From positions 12,028,001 through 12,092,000 of the forward strand of contig NC_045132.1 of the NCBI RefSeq assembly GCF_007655135.1: 64,000 bases of DNA, given 5' to 3'. Positions 11,292 through 23,600 of this stretch are shown here, piece by piece. The DNA comes from Punica granatum (Eukaryota > Streptophyta > Magnoliopsida > Myrtales > Lythraceae). The notes beneath the pieces are model-generated. The model searched no databases. It was given only the letters and a program-made list of their open reading frames with translations, and was not told where the DNA came from. The translations under genes were made by a program, and so were the position numbers. The first letter of the stretch is position 1; every line of letters begins with the position of its first letter.

Positions 11292-13749
11292 GCTGTGACG
11301 CATTTTAGAGTTGTGCAATGACAAAGAGAAAAGAGAAAGCTTGGGGAGCACATTGCCCAAGACTGAAAGGATACACGGGTTCACGCTTGCCATGAGATGT
11401 ACCCCCCCTTCTCTTTCGTCCTTCGATTGGTGTTAGCTGTCTTGAACTGTTTGGATTGCGTGCTTGGTCGCCCGCTGTGCTTGAAGAAGAATCCGCCTTG
11501 GACGGTTGAGCTCGGTAGGAGAGCCGATCGGGGATCTTGTCGGAGTAGATAACCTGGCCATTTCCCTTGGGGATCCTAGGTCCGCGCAGAGTGCGAGAGC
11601 CTAGGGTGACTGATTTGCTTATCTCTCGTTTTACTCTCATTTTGCTACGGTCACCCACCTCGGGGCCGTACCTCTCAACCTAAAGGGGATGAACTCTCCT
11701 TTTACCACGACCGCCCTCCTCGGGATTTTCAGTCGTGCCTCTCTTTTGCCCTAGCTTTTGCCTAGGTCGCCCCGAGGGGTTTTCGACCTAGCGGGCTTGA
11801 TTCTTTTGCCTCTCGAGTTTGCAAGGGCGAAGGGTCCGAAGGATTCGACCTCCGAGTGCGTGGTGTTCTGTTTTCGTCGAGGAGTTGCAACTGCTGCTTC
11901 CCTTTTTTTCGGGATTTGTTCATTTCTTTTGGATTGGGGGTGCCGTGCTTTTGGTGAACCTCAGCGTTGCCCCGTTTTTTTGTTGGCGGGTTTTTCCCGC
12001 GTCTTTTCGCTCTTTTTTTTCGCAGCTGGGGTCTGTATTGTGCCCCTTGTATTTGTTTAAAACTCCTCGACTTTGCATCACCGAGGTCGCTTTCGTTTGC
12101 TTCGCCCCGTGGAGACTTGATGTACTTCGTTGTCCTAGCCCAATTCTGTGAGGGCTAGTTTTCTCAAAAGTCTGATTCTTGTGCACTCAAAAGCCGAACT
12201 TCGCGTCTTTTGTCCTTGCAAACTTTATAAGTCATTTCCCCTATTGTCTAAAAAGAAAACAAAATTACCCCAGGAGCGTGGGTGACCAAGGTTGCCTCCG
12301 CGTGAATGTTGGACGGGGATGCCCTGATCTTTGTAGCCTGTGTCGGGCGTCTTGTACGATTGCCGCTCCCGATCGTGCGTTGTCGCTCCCGTGGAGGGTG
12401 CCCCTTGGATGATAGGCACTCTTGAAGCCGAATGTGTCCTGCCTCGGGACTTGTCGTTGCATGTTATCGGTGATGGGTCTTTGCAGTGGGGAAGGCCCAA
12501 TTTGCCCCGGGGTGTCGCTCGATCTCGGTGGAGACGCACGCGTCGAGGTTGAATGGTTTGTTCGATTGTCTCTGTCTTCGGCTTCGTAGGGGGTACGTAT
12601 TCGTCGGAAACCTCCCTCGTCGAAGTATGAGAAAAGGGTCCGAGAGGAATTCTCAGGGAGATGTGAACCTGTGTATCGTTCTTTGCCTGTGACCGGCGTG
12701 TCCCTGTGAGAGATGACAAAGAAGATGATGCATTAGGTGATTGATCGGCGTAATACGCGGTAAGAAATGTGGAGTGGACCCATAGGAAAATCCCCTTGTC
12801 CAACGTGCGACCCATGGGGTGCCGCGCGTGGGGGACACTCAATTCCGAGATCTAGTCATCGCCACCATGGAGTGGGCAGACCGTGGCTAGGGGCCACATA
12901 GGTGTACTTTCCCCGATTGCGGGTTGGCATGCGCAGCCGTCCTAGGGAAGGCTCGAGGAGCCAGATCCCATGAGGACAGACGAGTCGAACAATTCCGACA
13001 GAACCACCAGGGCATCTTCGAGGCTGTCCTAGTGCGCCCATGAAGGGTTCGTTCATGCCAGGAGCTTGTTTGGGAATGCATATAAATAAATGTAAAAGAG
13101 AGTTTAGGGAAGAGTGCATGTTGCCCCAGTGGCTGGTTGATGGTCACAGTGGAGGGTGGGCAGGGATCATTCTCCGGTCGGAGATGTGACCGTGCTAGTG
13201 ACTTTCGCGGCGGGTGGGCAGGGCCATGCTCTGTTCGTCGAAGCTATTGCTTGTGATCTTTTGCGGAGGGAGGGTTGGGATTCGGTGTCGAAGTTCCAAG
13301 GTGCTGGACGGGAAGTATTCATTGTCCTGATTGTGGTCGTTCATTGTTCAAGTTGCCTTCTTGTCAGTTATTTCCTGCAATGGGACGAGGAAAGCAATGA
13401 AGGAACAAGAACTATTCGTAATTTGAATGCAACTGCATAGGGGAGTGAACTGGCCTGGTAGGCGTCATGCAAGCACACTGAAAGACATGCACAAGGTGTG
13501 TCGAGGATGCGTGCATGGGCAAGGTAGAGGTGTACTCTCACGACGCGGAAAGGGCACACTCAGTTGTGCTGATGGAAGCACTCATAGCATGGAGGGACGT
13601 GTGCTCAACCATGCAATGACATAATCGATTGCGCGGGATTAATGGGGAGTTAGTGTTGCTTGGATGGTTGGCTCTTGAGCTACTGATCGTCTCGCCGTGG
13701 AGTAAGGGTGAGGACCACGAGAGGTCCACCTGCAAAGGCGGTCACAACT
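11292..13749. other. decayed retroelement-like sequence without a recognisable gene
   Basis: There is no protein here that I recognise. The longest frame (205 codons, minus, 12225-12842) is low-complexity in composition and lacks family motifs. A patch at 12975-13045 resembles 25980-26055 (both contain GTCGAA(C/T)AAT and AGGGCATC), so it is repeat-derived. It most likely belongs to the internal region of E3 or to an element E3 jumped into. The border to the E3 spacer at about 13750 is approximate. Confidence 0.35.
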
Positions 13750-14220
13750 TTGTCTACCGTGTGGTAGTGTTAATTGTCGTGTAAAACAGTAAATGGATAG
13801 GATGCATGCAATGCGTGAGTTTTCAAAAACTAATGCTGTCGTTCATATTGACTCGAAAGGTTCAAAGTACAATGCAAATTTTGTAAAATAGAGCTTTAAG
13901 CTGATTTGCCACCACACTCGAGGTTTGAGCGAGCGCGGCCTCGGAAAGCACCGGTTCTAGGCGAGGGCCTTGCGGAGATATCTATCCTAGAGTGTATGTG
14001 TGGGCCTCCTAGAGCCCTCTTCCTAGACCTCTCCAGGGAGGCGTTCGCTCAAGCGAGCTCCTGACCGCATCTATGCATCTTGGCACGGGTTTGGGAGAGC
14101 TCCCTCCAAGGTGGTTGGCCGGCGAGTTCTTCATCTCTCAGCGACCTCTCGGTGATCGAAGCTAGTGTTGATGAGGTCGATCATGTTGTCCCGGAATATA
14201 CACCATTCGCGTTCTGTGGC
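13750..14220 (-). mobile_element. internal region of element E3: ORF1 tail remnant and ORF1-gag spacer
   Basis: Bases 13780-13960 align with the ORF1-gag spacer of E1 (both have TGAGTTTTCAAAA, and a CTAGGCGAGGGC or GTCCGAGCGAGGGC stretch). On the minus strand just upstream, at 14120-14010, a broken frame reads ELSQTRAKM then, after a stop, SLERSRKRA. This recalls the coiled-coil end of ORF1 in E1. Only about 400 bases separate the E3 leader from this spacer, once the solo LTR is removed. Most of ORF1, including the DUF7745 part, is therefore absent and E3 looks non-autonomous. Confidence 0.5.
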
Positions 14221-14225
14221 GGGTC
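14221..14225. repeat. left target-site duplication of the solo LTR
   Basis: GGGTC directly precedes the LTR terminus at 14226. The identical five bases follow the other terminus at 20062-20066. Five bases is the usual duplication length for gypsy integrases. Confidence 0.8.
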
Positions 14226-17200
14226 TGTGCGCACCCGAATTTAATCTCGTCGGGGCACGCGTGCGCGATGCCTATGCAACGCGGCTTAGGAGTGTTCACC
14301 TTCCCGGGGACGCGCGACGGACACGCGTGAGAAGGAGTCGCCACTTACTGTTTACGACCCGTAGGTCGAGGGCCATTGAGTCGCCCGGGTCTAGGGGTAC
14401 AGGGTACACCTAAATGCTAAGGCAATGGTCGTACGGAACCGAAAATTCCGAATTCGGGGGTTCTATTAGGTGCGGGCCTATATCCCGCACGCCCTTTCGG
14501 TACTCTAGCTTGCTAGGCTTGTCGTTTTGTTTATTTACCTCGTGATTTATGGTTGCACTTGACTCGCCCGTTTTGACACCGTAAAGTCGATGAATTGATC
14601 AAGTTAGGCCAAGAATTCGAAAGATGAGTAGGCTTGTGCGTCAAGGAATCGGTTCACTATCTTAGCGTTACAGTTCATCGAATCGTGATGGTCGATTCCC
14701 TGCGCGAACCGAAACTGCGAGTATTCGAGCTTACTCACCTCTTGGTAACAATAGACCAACTTGGCCGGTTCGACACTCGAACCTCTCGCTCGCCGATCGG
14801 GGATCCTTACAAATGAATGAGTGAGTGTACAGATAAAATCCTCGCAATGTTCTCTCGAATAATTACAAAGTGTAACCGAATAAGTAAATGGATCCCGATC
14901 GGTTTGCATTGGGCCAATATTCCGTTCCGGGTCACCGCGTATTTTGAATGACCGACAAACAAATTAAGGCAACGCGGGCTCAAAGAGCCGGGGGTCGGGT
15001 CCAATCGAACCGACGGTTTGTAGGAGAACCGATTAGTTCCCACTGCAACCGTTGGACCGATTGAGCTCCCGGGTGATATCTAAACACGTTTCACGCATCC
15101 AATCCAAATTGCCTTCCACATAGGCCATGTTTGGAACGCGATGGTGACTCGAGGCTAGATCCCATTCCGCACTCGGGTTGCACGCGCTCAGTGAATTAGG
15201 AGGCGTTGGACCTCGTGTTCGGTGATTTGGGGCGTTGGACCCCGTGCAACACGTAACTTATGGGCTCGGACCCGAATCGCAACAAATCGGTAAAAGACAA
15301 TGGAAAACAGAAGAAAACTAATAAAACTGATGAAAGATAGATAACAACTGACAAATGTAGGTGAATACAGACAAGTGGTGTATTAGGTCGAGTGTACGTG
15401 ATTTAATCAGTTATTAACCGGGGTTGATTAACAAACAATGCGTCTATCCTAGGCAAACATAGATGGTGGGCTAGGATATGGTTCTAAGCCGATTACGTGT
15501 GTGAATTTGTTTTAAGATTCTTATTCAGAGAGATGACACTGCGGTTTCACCGAATTAGCCAAACTCGTATTTTGACTCTATATTGGAATCTAATATTCCA
15601 CCTACCCATTATCTAACGTTCGTTTAAGTCGAGTGCATGATTAATCCGGTTCTTCGTATGAAATAAAATGTTCACCACTGAATCTACGATAGGAAGATAG
15701 AAACACCGAAAGTGAACGGAATAGGCCGTGCGAATGAAACTCGCACCCGAACGGGTTGCCCTTTCTCACCCATAGATCGAGGTGTTTCCAACTCCCTAAC
15801 GCCTAGGATATCGGTGAATCTCGGAATGACGATTATGCCCTTGGATAATAAAACATGTGATGTTCGTGTACTAATTGAAGATCGTGCGTCCCGACTCGAG
15901 CCGCCTCAAATCGGGCCCGGACTCGAGTCGTAGCACGTGAGTACTCGCTAGACGTCGATTCTATTCGTGTTACACGTCTTGGTGTTTTGAAATTGTGGGC
16001 TTTTTAAGGAAAAGGGCATTCTCGCCGTTCCGTGAGCCATCGACGCGCTTACGAATTAATAATCAATTTATCTAATTATTTAGTCCAAGGTGATTTAATT
16101 AACCGAATGATACGTCCCGTTTCTCCCATTTATGGAATGGTTTAATGATTGAGACCTCAAACCTCAATTGTTATGAATCAATGAAATGATTGTTCGATAT
16201 TAACGTATCTAGCATACAAATTAACATGAAACCAACGATTAAATGAAAATTGTGATTACAATCAATTCCATGAATCGGTTTTGACCGTTTCTTGCATGCA
16301 TAAAACATCAAACACGATGACAAGGTACGTTTTTTACATAGCCGGTGCCGCCATGATCTTAGGAACGCAAACGGGCATACAAACATGCACAAACAAATAT
16401 TTAAAGGAATCAATAAAACGGCGTCGACTCATAGAACGACGAAATGGAAAATACGGGAACCGACTTATTTCGAGGCGAAAGAGGATTCCTTGGACCCGTG
16501 TGGTCCAAAGAAACTCTCGGCCACCTCCCATGAGGAATGGCCGTGAATTTCCGTGGCTCACACGGGTCAAGGCGACCTCTTCAACCCCGATTTAAGTTCT
16601 TTCCCGTCATGATGCATGTGTTCATACGACGTATAGCATGATAAACGACGTACATTTGCATGGGAGTAGGTAAGAACGTAAACTTGCATGCATTTCAACT
16701 TGTTAAACGCCTTAACACCTCATATCAAACGAATATCGGAGATCCTAACTTCTCTAAGTCGTAGAGGAGTGTTACCTAGCCTCAGAACATGAGGAAAGAG
16801 TCGGAGAAGTGGCAAAGGGAGTCGGGAGACTTGGCTGGAACGAACAGACCCGAATCGGTGCAGTCGGATCGACTGGCAGACCCGACTGGCTGTCTGGCTT
16901 GTCGGGGCCGTATCGGTTGATCGGGATGGAATTTTCGCGCGGGGCCAGTTGCGTTGGATTCCCAAGAGACTAAGGATCGCGCCTGTGGTGGTTTCGGGAG
17001 GAGAACATGCGTAGATTTTCCGGAAATTAAAAACAAAGTCGGGTTAGTAAAAAAAGGACAGACCCAGTCGGGTCAAAACAGACCCGACTGGCACCCGATG
17101 AAGAAATGGCTCCACAGGAGGCTCCCGGTGGTCTTTTGATGCAAGGTCGGTGGAATTGGATTCCTAACTGACTGAGGATCACGGTGATAGGTGGCTCGTA

Positions 17201-20061
17201 GCGAGATTCAACCCGAGCTGACCTGTACGTTCCTGCGAAGTTCGGGTTAGAAAAGAAAACCAGAGGAATAGACCCGACTGGCACCCGAAGAAGAAACGAC
17301 TCTACGGGAGGCTCCTGGTGGTCTTTTGATGCAAGGTCGGTGGCATTGGTTTCATGAGGATTAGACATGTCTATTTTCCTGAAAGATGCAAAGAATACCG
17401 GTAAAAAACTGGAAAAATCTGTGAAGGGAGAAAAGAGGGAAACGGCGGTGGTGCACGGTTGGATGGCTCTCGGCACGCAACCACCTCGTCACAGGGGAGA
17501 GTGAGGGTTGTAAGGAACCCCTAAAAGTGATGGCACGACTCGCCATAGTCGTGATGTAGTGGAAATGTCGAGGAAGCCCGGGAAGCCGTGAAACACCTAC
17601 GGAACCCGGTTCTTGACAGAGCTGGTTCGGCCTGCTGGGAGCTTCAAATCGCAAAACTAACACCGAAAATGGACTCGGGAGGTCGAAAACATGTGGGACA
17701 TGAAGTTTGGTTGAGTTTGCTTAAGTCAAAGGGGAAGAACTCGCTTAGAAACCGGGAAAACGCTTAAGGGACTGTTTCTAGACAGAGCTGGAACGAGGTG
17801 CTGGGAGCTTCAATGAAAATTCTAAGGTCGGAAATGGACTTAGGAGGTCGAAAACATGTGGGATATGAAGTTTGGTCAAGTTTGGTTCGGGTTGAGTGGC
17901 GGTCGCCGGAAAAAGGTTGAGTTTTCGGACAATTTTGCCTTGTAACCGGGCTGAGGTGAGGCTATGCGATTTTTATGGAAAATGCTGAACTCTAAGAGGC
18001 TTGAGAGGATTTCCTAGAGTGAGAGAGCTTGAGAGAGAATGGATAGTGAGTTGTGATTAAGTTAATGAGGCAATGGGCTTATAAAAATGGACTCGGGAGG
18101 TCGAAAACATGTGGGACATGAAGTTTGGTTGAGTTTGCTTAAGTCAAGGGGGAAGAACTCGCTTAGAAACTGGGAAAACGCTTATGGGACTGTTTCTGGA
18201 CAGAACTGGAACGAGGTGCTGGGAGCTTCAAATGAAAATTCTAAGGTCGGAAATGGACTTAGGAGGTCGAAAACATGTGGGATATGAAGTTTGGTCAAGT
18301 TTGGTTCGGTTTGAGTGGCGGTCGCCGGAAAACGGTTGAGTTTTCGGACAATTTTGCCTTGTAACCGGGCTGAGGTGAGGCTATGCGATTTTTATGGAAA
18401 ATGCTGAACTCTAAGAGGCTTGAGAGGATTTCCTAGAGTGAGAGAGCTTGAGAGAGAATGGATAGTGAGTTGTGATTAAGTTAATGAGGCAATGGGCTTA
18501 TAAAGGAAGACTTAATGGCTTGTTTAGTGAAAACTAAGTGCAATTAATGGGTGCTTAGGGATTTCGAATTTTGGGGGGAAGATTAGGGTGGGGAAGTTGT
18601 CTTGAAAAGTTGATGGGAGGTGATGGATGGAAGAAGAGAAGTGATGGGGTGTAAGAGATATTTTGAAATGGATGGTGGAGGGTCATTTGGCTTGTCTTTA
18701 GAGGAGAGCCATGGCTCGCGGCTTGGCTCGGCTCGGCTCGGCTTGACTAGCTCAAGGGTCCCACTTGATTAGGAAGAAAGCCGGAAGAAGCTCAGGGCTT
18801 GATTGATCACGCATTTGATTTCCGTGGTTCGCTTGAACGACGAATTATCGATGTACGCGCAAATGCGATTTTAATGAGCCTAATATTGACATGCTTCGTG
18901 TAAGTAAATGCTCGGGTAGCCCCGGGACTCAAAAGCCGGTTTCGCTCCGTTTGGATGATCGGAGTGAAGTTTTCCGTTTCTGTTGCTCGTTCGTGCCTCT
19001 ACATGCTGTACTGCTCGTGTCGGCGTGCTTTGTGCTTTGGGCAGAACAGTTTACTTGTTGGCCTCGGTTGGACATCGATATCCGGAGGCGTCCTAGGAAT
19101 CCGCGAATGGGGCTTTCTCAGTGTTTCCCGAGTGTTCTGATGTGTTCGGAGACCACTGTGATCTCCGTTTGTCAAAAACGAGTCCCGAAGGCTTGTCGGG
19201 AGGCATTCGTGACCATTGAAATGTCACTCGGGAGATCGGTATGACTTGCTTGGTCAGAACCGAAATGATTTCCTAGCCCCTGGGATTTGTTGGGAGTGGG
19301 TGGCGCGAAGCTCGGACGTCAACATTTGCTCGAGTGAGCTCTAAGCGCGAGATTCCGCTTGAAAGGGGCCCTTTTGTTGCCGGAATAGTACTCAGGAAAC
19401 CTAAATGGATTGTGCAATGCGATCAGGGTTCGTTTTCCCAAGCCTTGAGGTCCTCAGGATTGGTTGGCGCGAATTTCGTGCACCGACGGTTCATTTAAAG
19501 GGTCTCTGGCCACGTTTCTATGCAAAAAGGGGCTTTTTCTCCGGGTCAGGATCCACTCGGGAGACCAAGACGAACTCCGAAAGGTAGTCTGAAACTTGTT
19601 CCTTGGTCCTGGTGGTCCTTGAGTGTGTGTAGGCTTGTTTCCGGGTGTCGTTTATCTGTTCGTGAATCGAGCCTCTCGGGGGCCCCGTCAGGAAGGCGTC
19701 TGTGAATATTCAAGAGTGCCCCGGCTTAAGCAGGGTGCTTTTGAAGTGTGCCCGGATGTGCCATTGGTCACTTTGGCATCAAGAGGGATTTTTAGAGTCC
19801 CATATTGGGCACCTTTCGGTGCTTCGGTGACTCGGTGATGAATAGTGCTATAGTGCCAGCTCCGTCGTTTTCGGGATTCCTTGTTCGTTTGTTCTTCTGA
19901 TGGCTCTCCTCCGCCTTTCTCAGTGGACCATGCTCTTCTCCTATTGCTCGTGGTTCCGTGACCGCACGTTCGCCTCCGATTGCCAAGTGATGAATAGTGT
20001 CCCGAACTTTGGTCGGGAGTCCTCGTGTGGGAAACCGGTGGGCCAAAATGGGCTGCTGACA
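14226..20061 (-). mobile_element. complete solo LTR (5836 bp) of the Ogre/Tat-like family
   Basis: The element starts at TGTGCGCACCCG (14226) and ends at GTGCTGACA (20061) on the plus strand, exactly the ends of E1 and E3. It is flanked by GGGTC on both sides. There is no primer-binding site next to the 14226 end, unlike E1 and E3, so this is an LTR without internal sequence. Such solo LTRs normally arise by recombination between the two LTRs of one element. It interrupts E3: 14220 and 20067 were adjacent before insertion. It is longer than its relatives partly because of a 418-base tandem duplication (17668-18503). The ORFs inside are not conserved between copies. Confidence 0.88.
17668..18503. 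repeat. tandem duplication, period about 418 bp, inside the solo LTR
   Basis: Two nearly identical blocks lie head to tail. The motif GGACTCGGGAGGTCGAAAAC starts at 17671 and again at 18089, and GGGCTTATAAA occurs at 18075 and 18494. They differ by only a few bases, including one single-base indel, so the duplication is younger than the divergence between LTR copies. E3 and the truncated LTR have this block once. Confidence 0.85.
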
Positions 20062-20066
20062 GGGTC
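20062..20066. repeat. right target-site duplication of the solo LTR
   Basis: GGGTC follows the CA end at 20061 and matches 14221-14225 exactly. Confidence 0.8.
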
Positions 20067-20672
20067 GGTGAGGTCCTCGTGTGTTGGCGGACTCTGTCGA
20101 GGCGCGGGCAGGAGGCCGAGCAAGGTGTCCCTTACCAAGACGATAGGAAAATCCGTTTAGGACTCGTCAACATGAATGACATCCTAATTTTTGAAAACTG
20201 CATGATGCATGTGTGTGAAGAGAGTAAATGCCCATGGCTTAATAGAAATTACATGTAAAAGACTCAAATGGCTCGCAGGCCGACTCGATGGATTGTTGTC
20301 GGAGTCGGGTTGAAGGCTTGCATGGAGGCATAGCACGATGCATGGTTCGGTGCTACAGGGACCGTGCTATCTATGGATGGGGGCTCCCGATACAAGGGCG
20401 TGAATTCCTTGAAATCGAGCGAGGATCTTTGGGGGCCAGTTCGGTGGCATAGCCGACTCGATCCGTTCCTTTACTCGGAACCTCTGACTAACCTAGCTTC
20501 CTATTTTGGTGCCCATGGGATTTCGGAAAAGGTACCTAAGAACCCGCTAGAATGATGCGATGCAAATGCGTAAAGTAAATGCTAGAAATACATGTGCTTA
20601 AAAATAAATGTGCGGAAAGCGATAAATAAACATGCAAGCAAGCAAACGGAATCGAGCCCGAACCTTCTAATA
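20067..20672 (-). mobile_element. leader of element E3
   Basis: Bases 20281-20672 match the E1 leader (2640-3045), including the stretch around GAATTCCTTGAAATCGAGCG. The remainder up to the solo LTR insertion has only short frames. It joins 14220 across the solo LTR. Confidence 0.6.
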
Positions 20673-20690
20673 TCCCCAGTGGAGTCGCCA
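20673..20690 (-). other. primer-binding site of element E3
   Basis: The minus strand reads TGGCGACTCCACTGGGGA three bases after the LTR end at 20694. Sequence and offset are identical to E1. Confidence 0.75.
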
Positions 20691-20693
20691 AGC

Positions 20694-23600
20694 TGTGCGC
20701 ACCCGAATTTTAATCTCGTCGGGGCACGCATGCGCGAAGCCTATGCAACGCGGCTTGGGAGTGTCCACCTTCCCGGGGACGGGCGACAAACACGCGTGAG
20801 AAGGAGTCGCCACTTACTGTTTACAACCCGTAGGTCGAGGGCCGTTGAGTCGCCCGGGTCTAGGGGTACGGGGTACACCTAAATGCTAAGGCAATGGTCA
20901 TACGGACCCGGAAATTCTGAATTCGGGGATTCTATTACGTGCGGGCCTATATCCCGCACGCCCTTTCGGTACTCTAGTTTGCTAGGCTTGCCGTTTTGTT
21001 TATTTACCACGTGATTTAGGGTTGCACTTGACTCGCCCGTTTTGATACCGTAAAATCGATGAATTGATCAAGTTGGGCCAAGAACCCAAAAGATGAGTAG
21101 GCTCGTGCGTCGAAGAATCGGTTCACTATCCTAACGTTTACAGTTTGTCAAACCACGGCAGTCGACTCCCTGCGTGAATCGAAACCGCGAGTATTCGGGC
21201 TTACTCGTCTCTAGGCATTAATAGACCAACTTGACCGGTTCAACACTCGGACCTCTCACTTGCCGATCGGGAATCCTTACAAATGAATGAATGGATGTAC
21301 AAATAAGATCCTCACAATGTACACTCGAATAATTACAGAATACAACTGGATAAAGTAAATGGATCCCGATCGGTTTGCATTGGGCCAATATTCTGCTCTG
21401 GCTCACCGTGTGTTTTGAATGACCAATAAATAAATTAAGGCATCGCGGGCTCAAAGAGCCGAGGGTCGGGTCCAATCGAACCGACGGTTTGCAGGAGAAC
21501 CGATTAGTTCCCACTGTAACCGTTGGACCGATCGAGCTCCCGGGTGATATCTAAACACGTTTCACACATCCAATCCAAATTGCCTTCCACATAGGCCATA
21601 TTTGGAGTGTGATGGTGACTCGAGGCTAGATCTCATTCCGCACTCGAGTTGCACGCGCTCAGTGAGTTAGGAGGCTTTGGACCTCGTGTTCGGTGATTTG
21701 GGGTGTTGGACCCCGTGCAACACGTAACCTATGGGCTCGGACCCGAGCCGTGACAAATCAGTAAAAGCGAATGGAAAATAGAAGAAAACTGATAAAACGG
21801 ATGAAAAACGGATGAAAACAGACAAATACAGACAATTACAGACAAGTTCTGTATTAGGCCGAATGTACGTGATTTAATCAGTTATTAACCGGGGTTGATT
21901 ATCAAACAATGTATCTAACTTAGGCAAGCAAAGAGATGGGTTAGGATATGGTTCTAGGCCAATTACATGTGTGAGTTTGTTTTTAAGATTTCATTTCGTG
22001 AATATCACTACGGCTTCACTGAATATGCCAAACTCGTATGTCTTCGAGTCACGAATGTTATGGAGTCGATGGGCGATCGTCCAAAACTAACGCGCCTAAC
22101 ATGGGAGCTAACGCGTAATCAACGATTAAACGGAAAAGAAATTACACTCAATTCCAAGAGCCGATTTCAAAGCGATAAAAGAGGCCAACTTAAACTCAAA
22201 GAGGGTTACGGGGAATTCGGTCATTCCATAATGGAGATGACCAAATATTTCTTTGACTCAATTTGAATTCTGGATGGTCTCTCGTATCGGTTCTAATCGT
22301 TTCTTGCATGCATAAAACTTCAAACCTGATAATAACACACATTCTATAAAGCCGATGCCGCCATGATCTTGGATGCGCAAACAAGCACGTAATGCAAACG
22401 CAAATATCGTATTTAAAGGGAATCGATAAAACGGCGTCGGCTCATACAACAACATATGCGTAGAGGGAAGACAATACGGGAACCATCTTATTTCGAGGAG
22501 GGAGAGGCCATGGTGGCCTCGGATGAGCCAAGGGGAACTCACGGGTCCCTCCCTTGGGACTAGGCCGTGAGTTTCCATGCTTCAACCACGGCCAAGACAG
22601 TCTCTCCCACCTCGACTTTAGCTGTTTTCCGTCATGCTAACGTGTAATATGTGATGAGCGAACATAAAATGCATGAACCAACCAATTTCGGGGAAAGGGA
22701 GGTCACGTTGGCCCCGGATGAACCAAGGAGGCTCTCGGATCCCTTCCTCGGGGATTAGCCATGAGCTTCGATGGTTCGAGCGAGGCTAATGTGGTCTCTC
22801 TTACCTCGCCTTCGGTTATTTCGTGCCATGATATACATGCTAGAACAATATTCGAGTGTAACAAACGACATAAATATGCATGGAAACGAATAAAGGTCAG
22901 AACTTGCATGCAAACGAGTGTTATTCATCTTATCACTCCATAACAAGCAAATATCGAGAACCTTATTTCCCTAAGTTGTAGAGGAGTGTTACCTAGCCTT
23001 GGAACATGAGGAAAGAGTCGGAGAAGTGGCAAAGGGAGTCGGGAGACTCGGCTGGAACGAACAGACCCAAACCGGTGCAGTCGGGTCGACTGGCAGACCC
23101 GACTGGCAGTCTGGCTTGTCGGGGCTGTACCGGTTGATCGGGATGGAATTTTTGCACGGGGCCAGTTTCGTTGGATTCCCAAGAGACTAAGGATCGCACC
23201 TGTGGTGGTTTCGGGAGGAGAGCATGCGTAGATTTTCTGGAAATCAAAAACAAATTCGGGTTAGTAAAAAAATAATAGACCCAGTCGGGACGAAACAGAC
23301 CCGACTGGCACCTAATGAAGAAACGGGTCTACAGGAGGTTCCCGGTGGTCTTTTGGTGCAAGATCGGTGGCATTGGACTCCTAACTGAGTGAAGATCATG
23401 GTGATAGGTGGCTTGTAGTGAGATTCAACCCGACCTGACCTGTACGTTCCTGCAAAGTTCGGGTTAGAAAAAAAAAAACCAGAGGAACAGACCCGACTGG
23501 CACCCGATGAAGAAACGACTCTACGGGAGGCTCCCGGTGGTCTTTTGATGCAAGGTCGGTGGCATTGGACTCCTAACTGAGTGAGGATCATGCCTGCAGT

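Noticed and set aside
11292..11330. Polypurine tract next to the LTR end at 11291, which would make it the 3' LTR of E3
   Set aside because: The minus-strand sequence before the LTR start is not purine-rich (…AATGCGTCACAGC), so the claim stays open.
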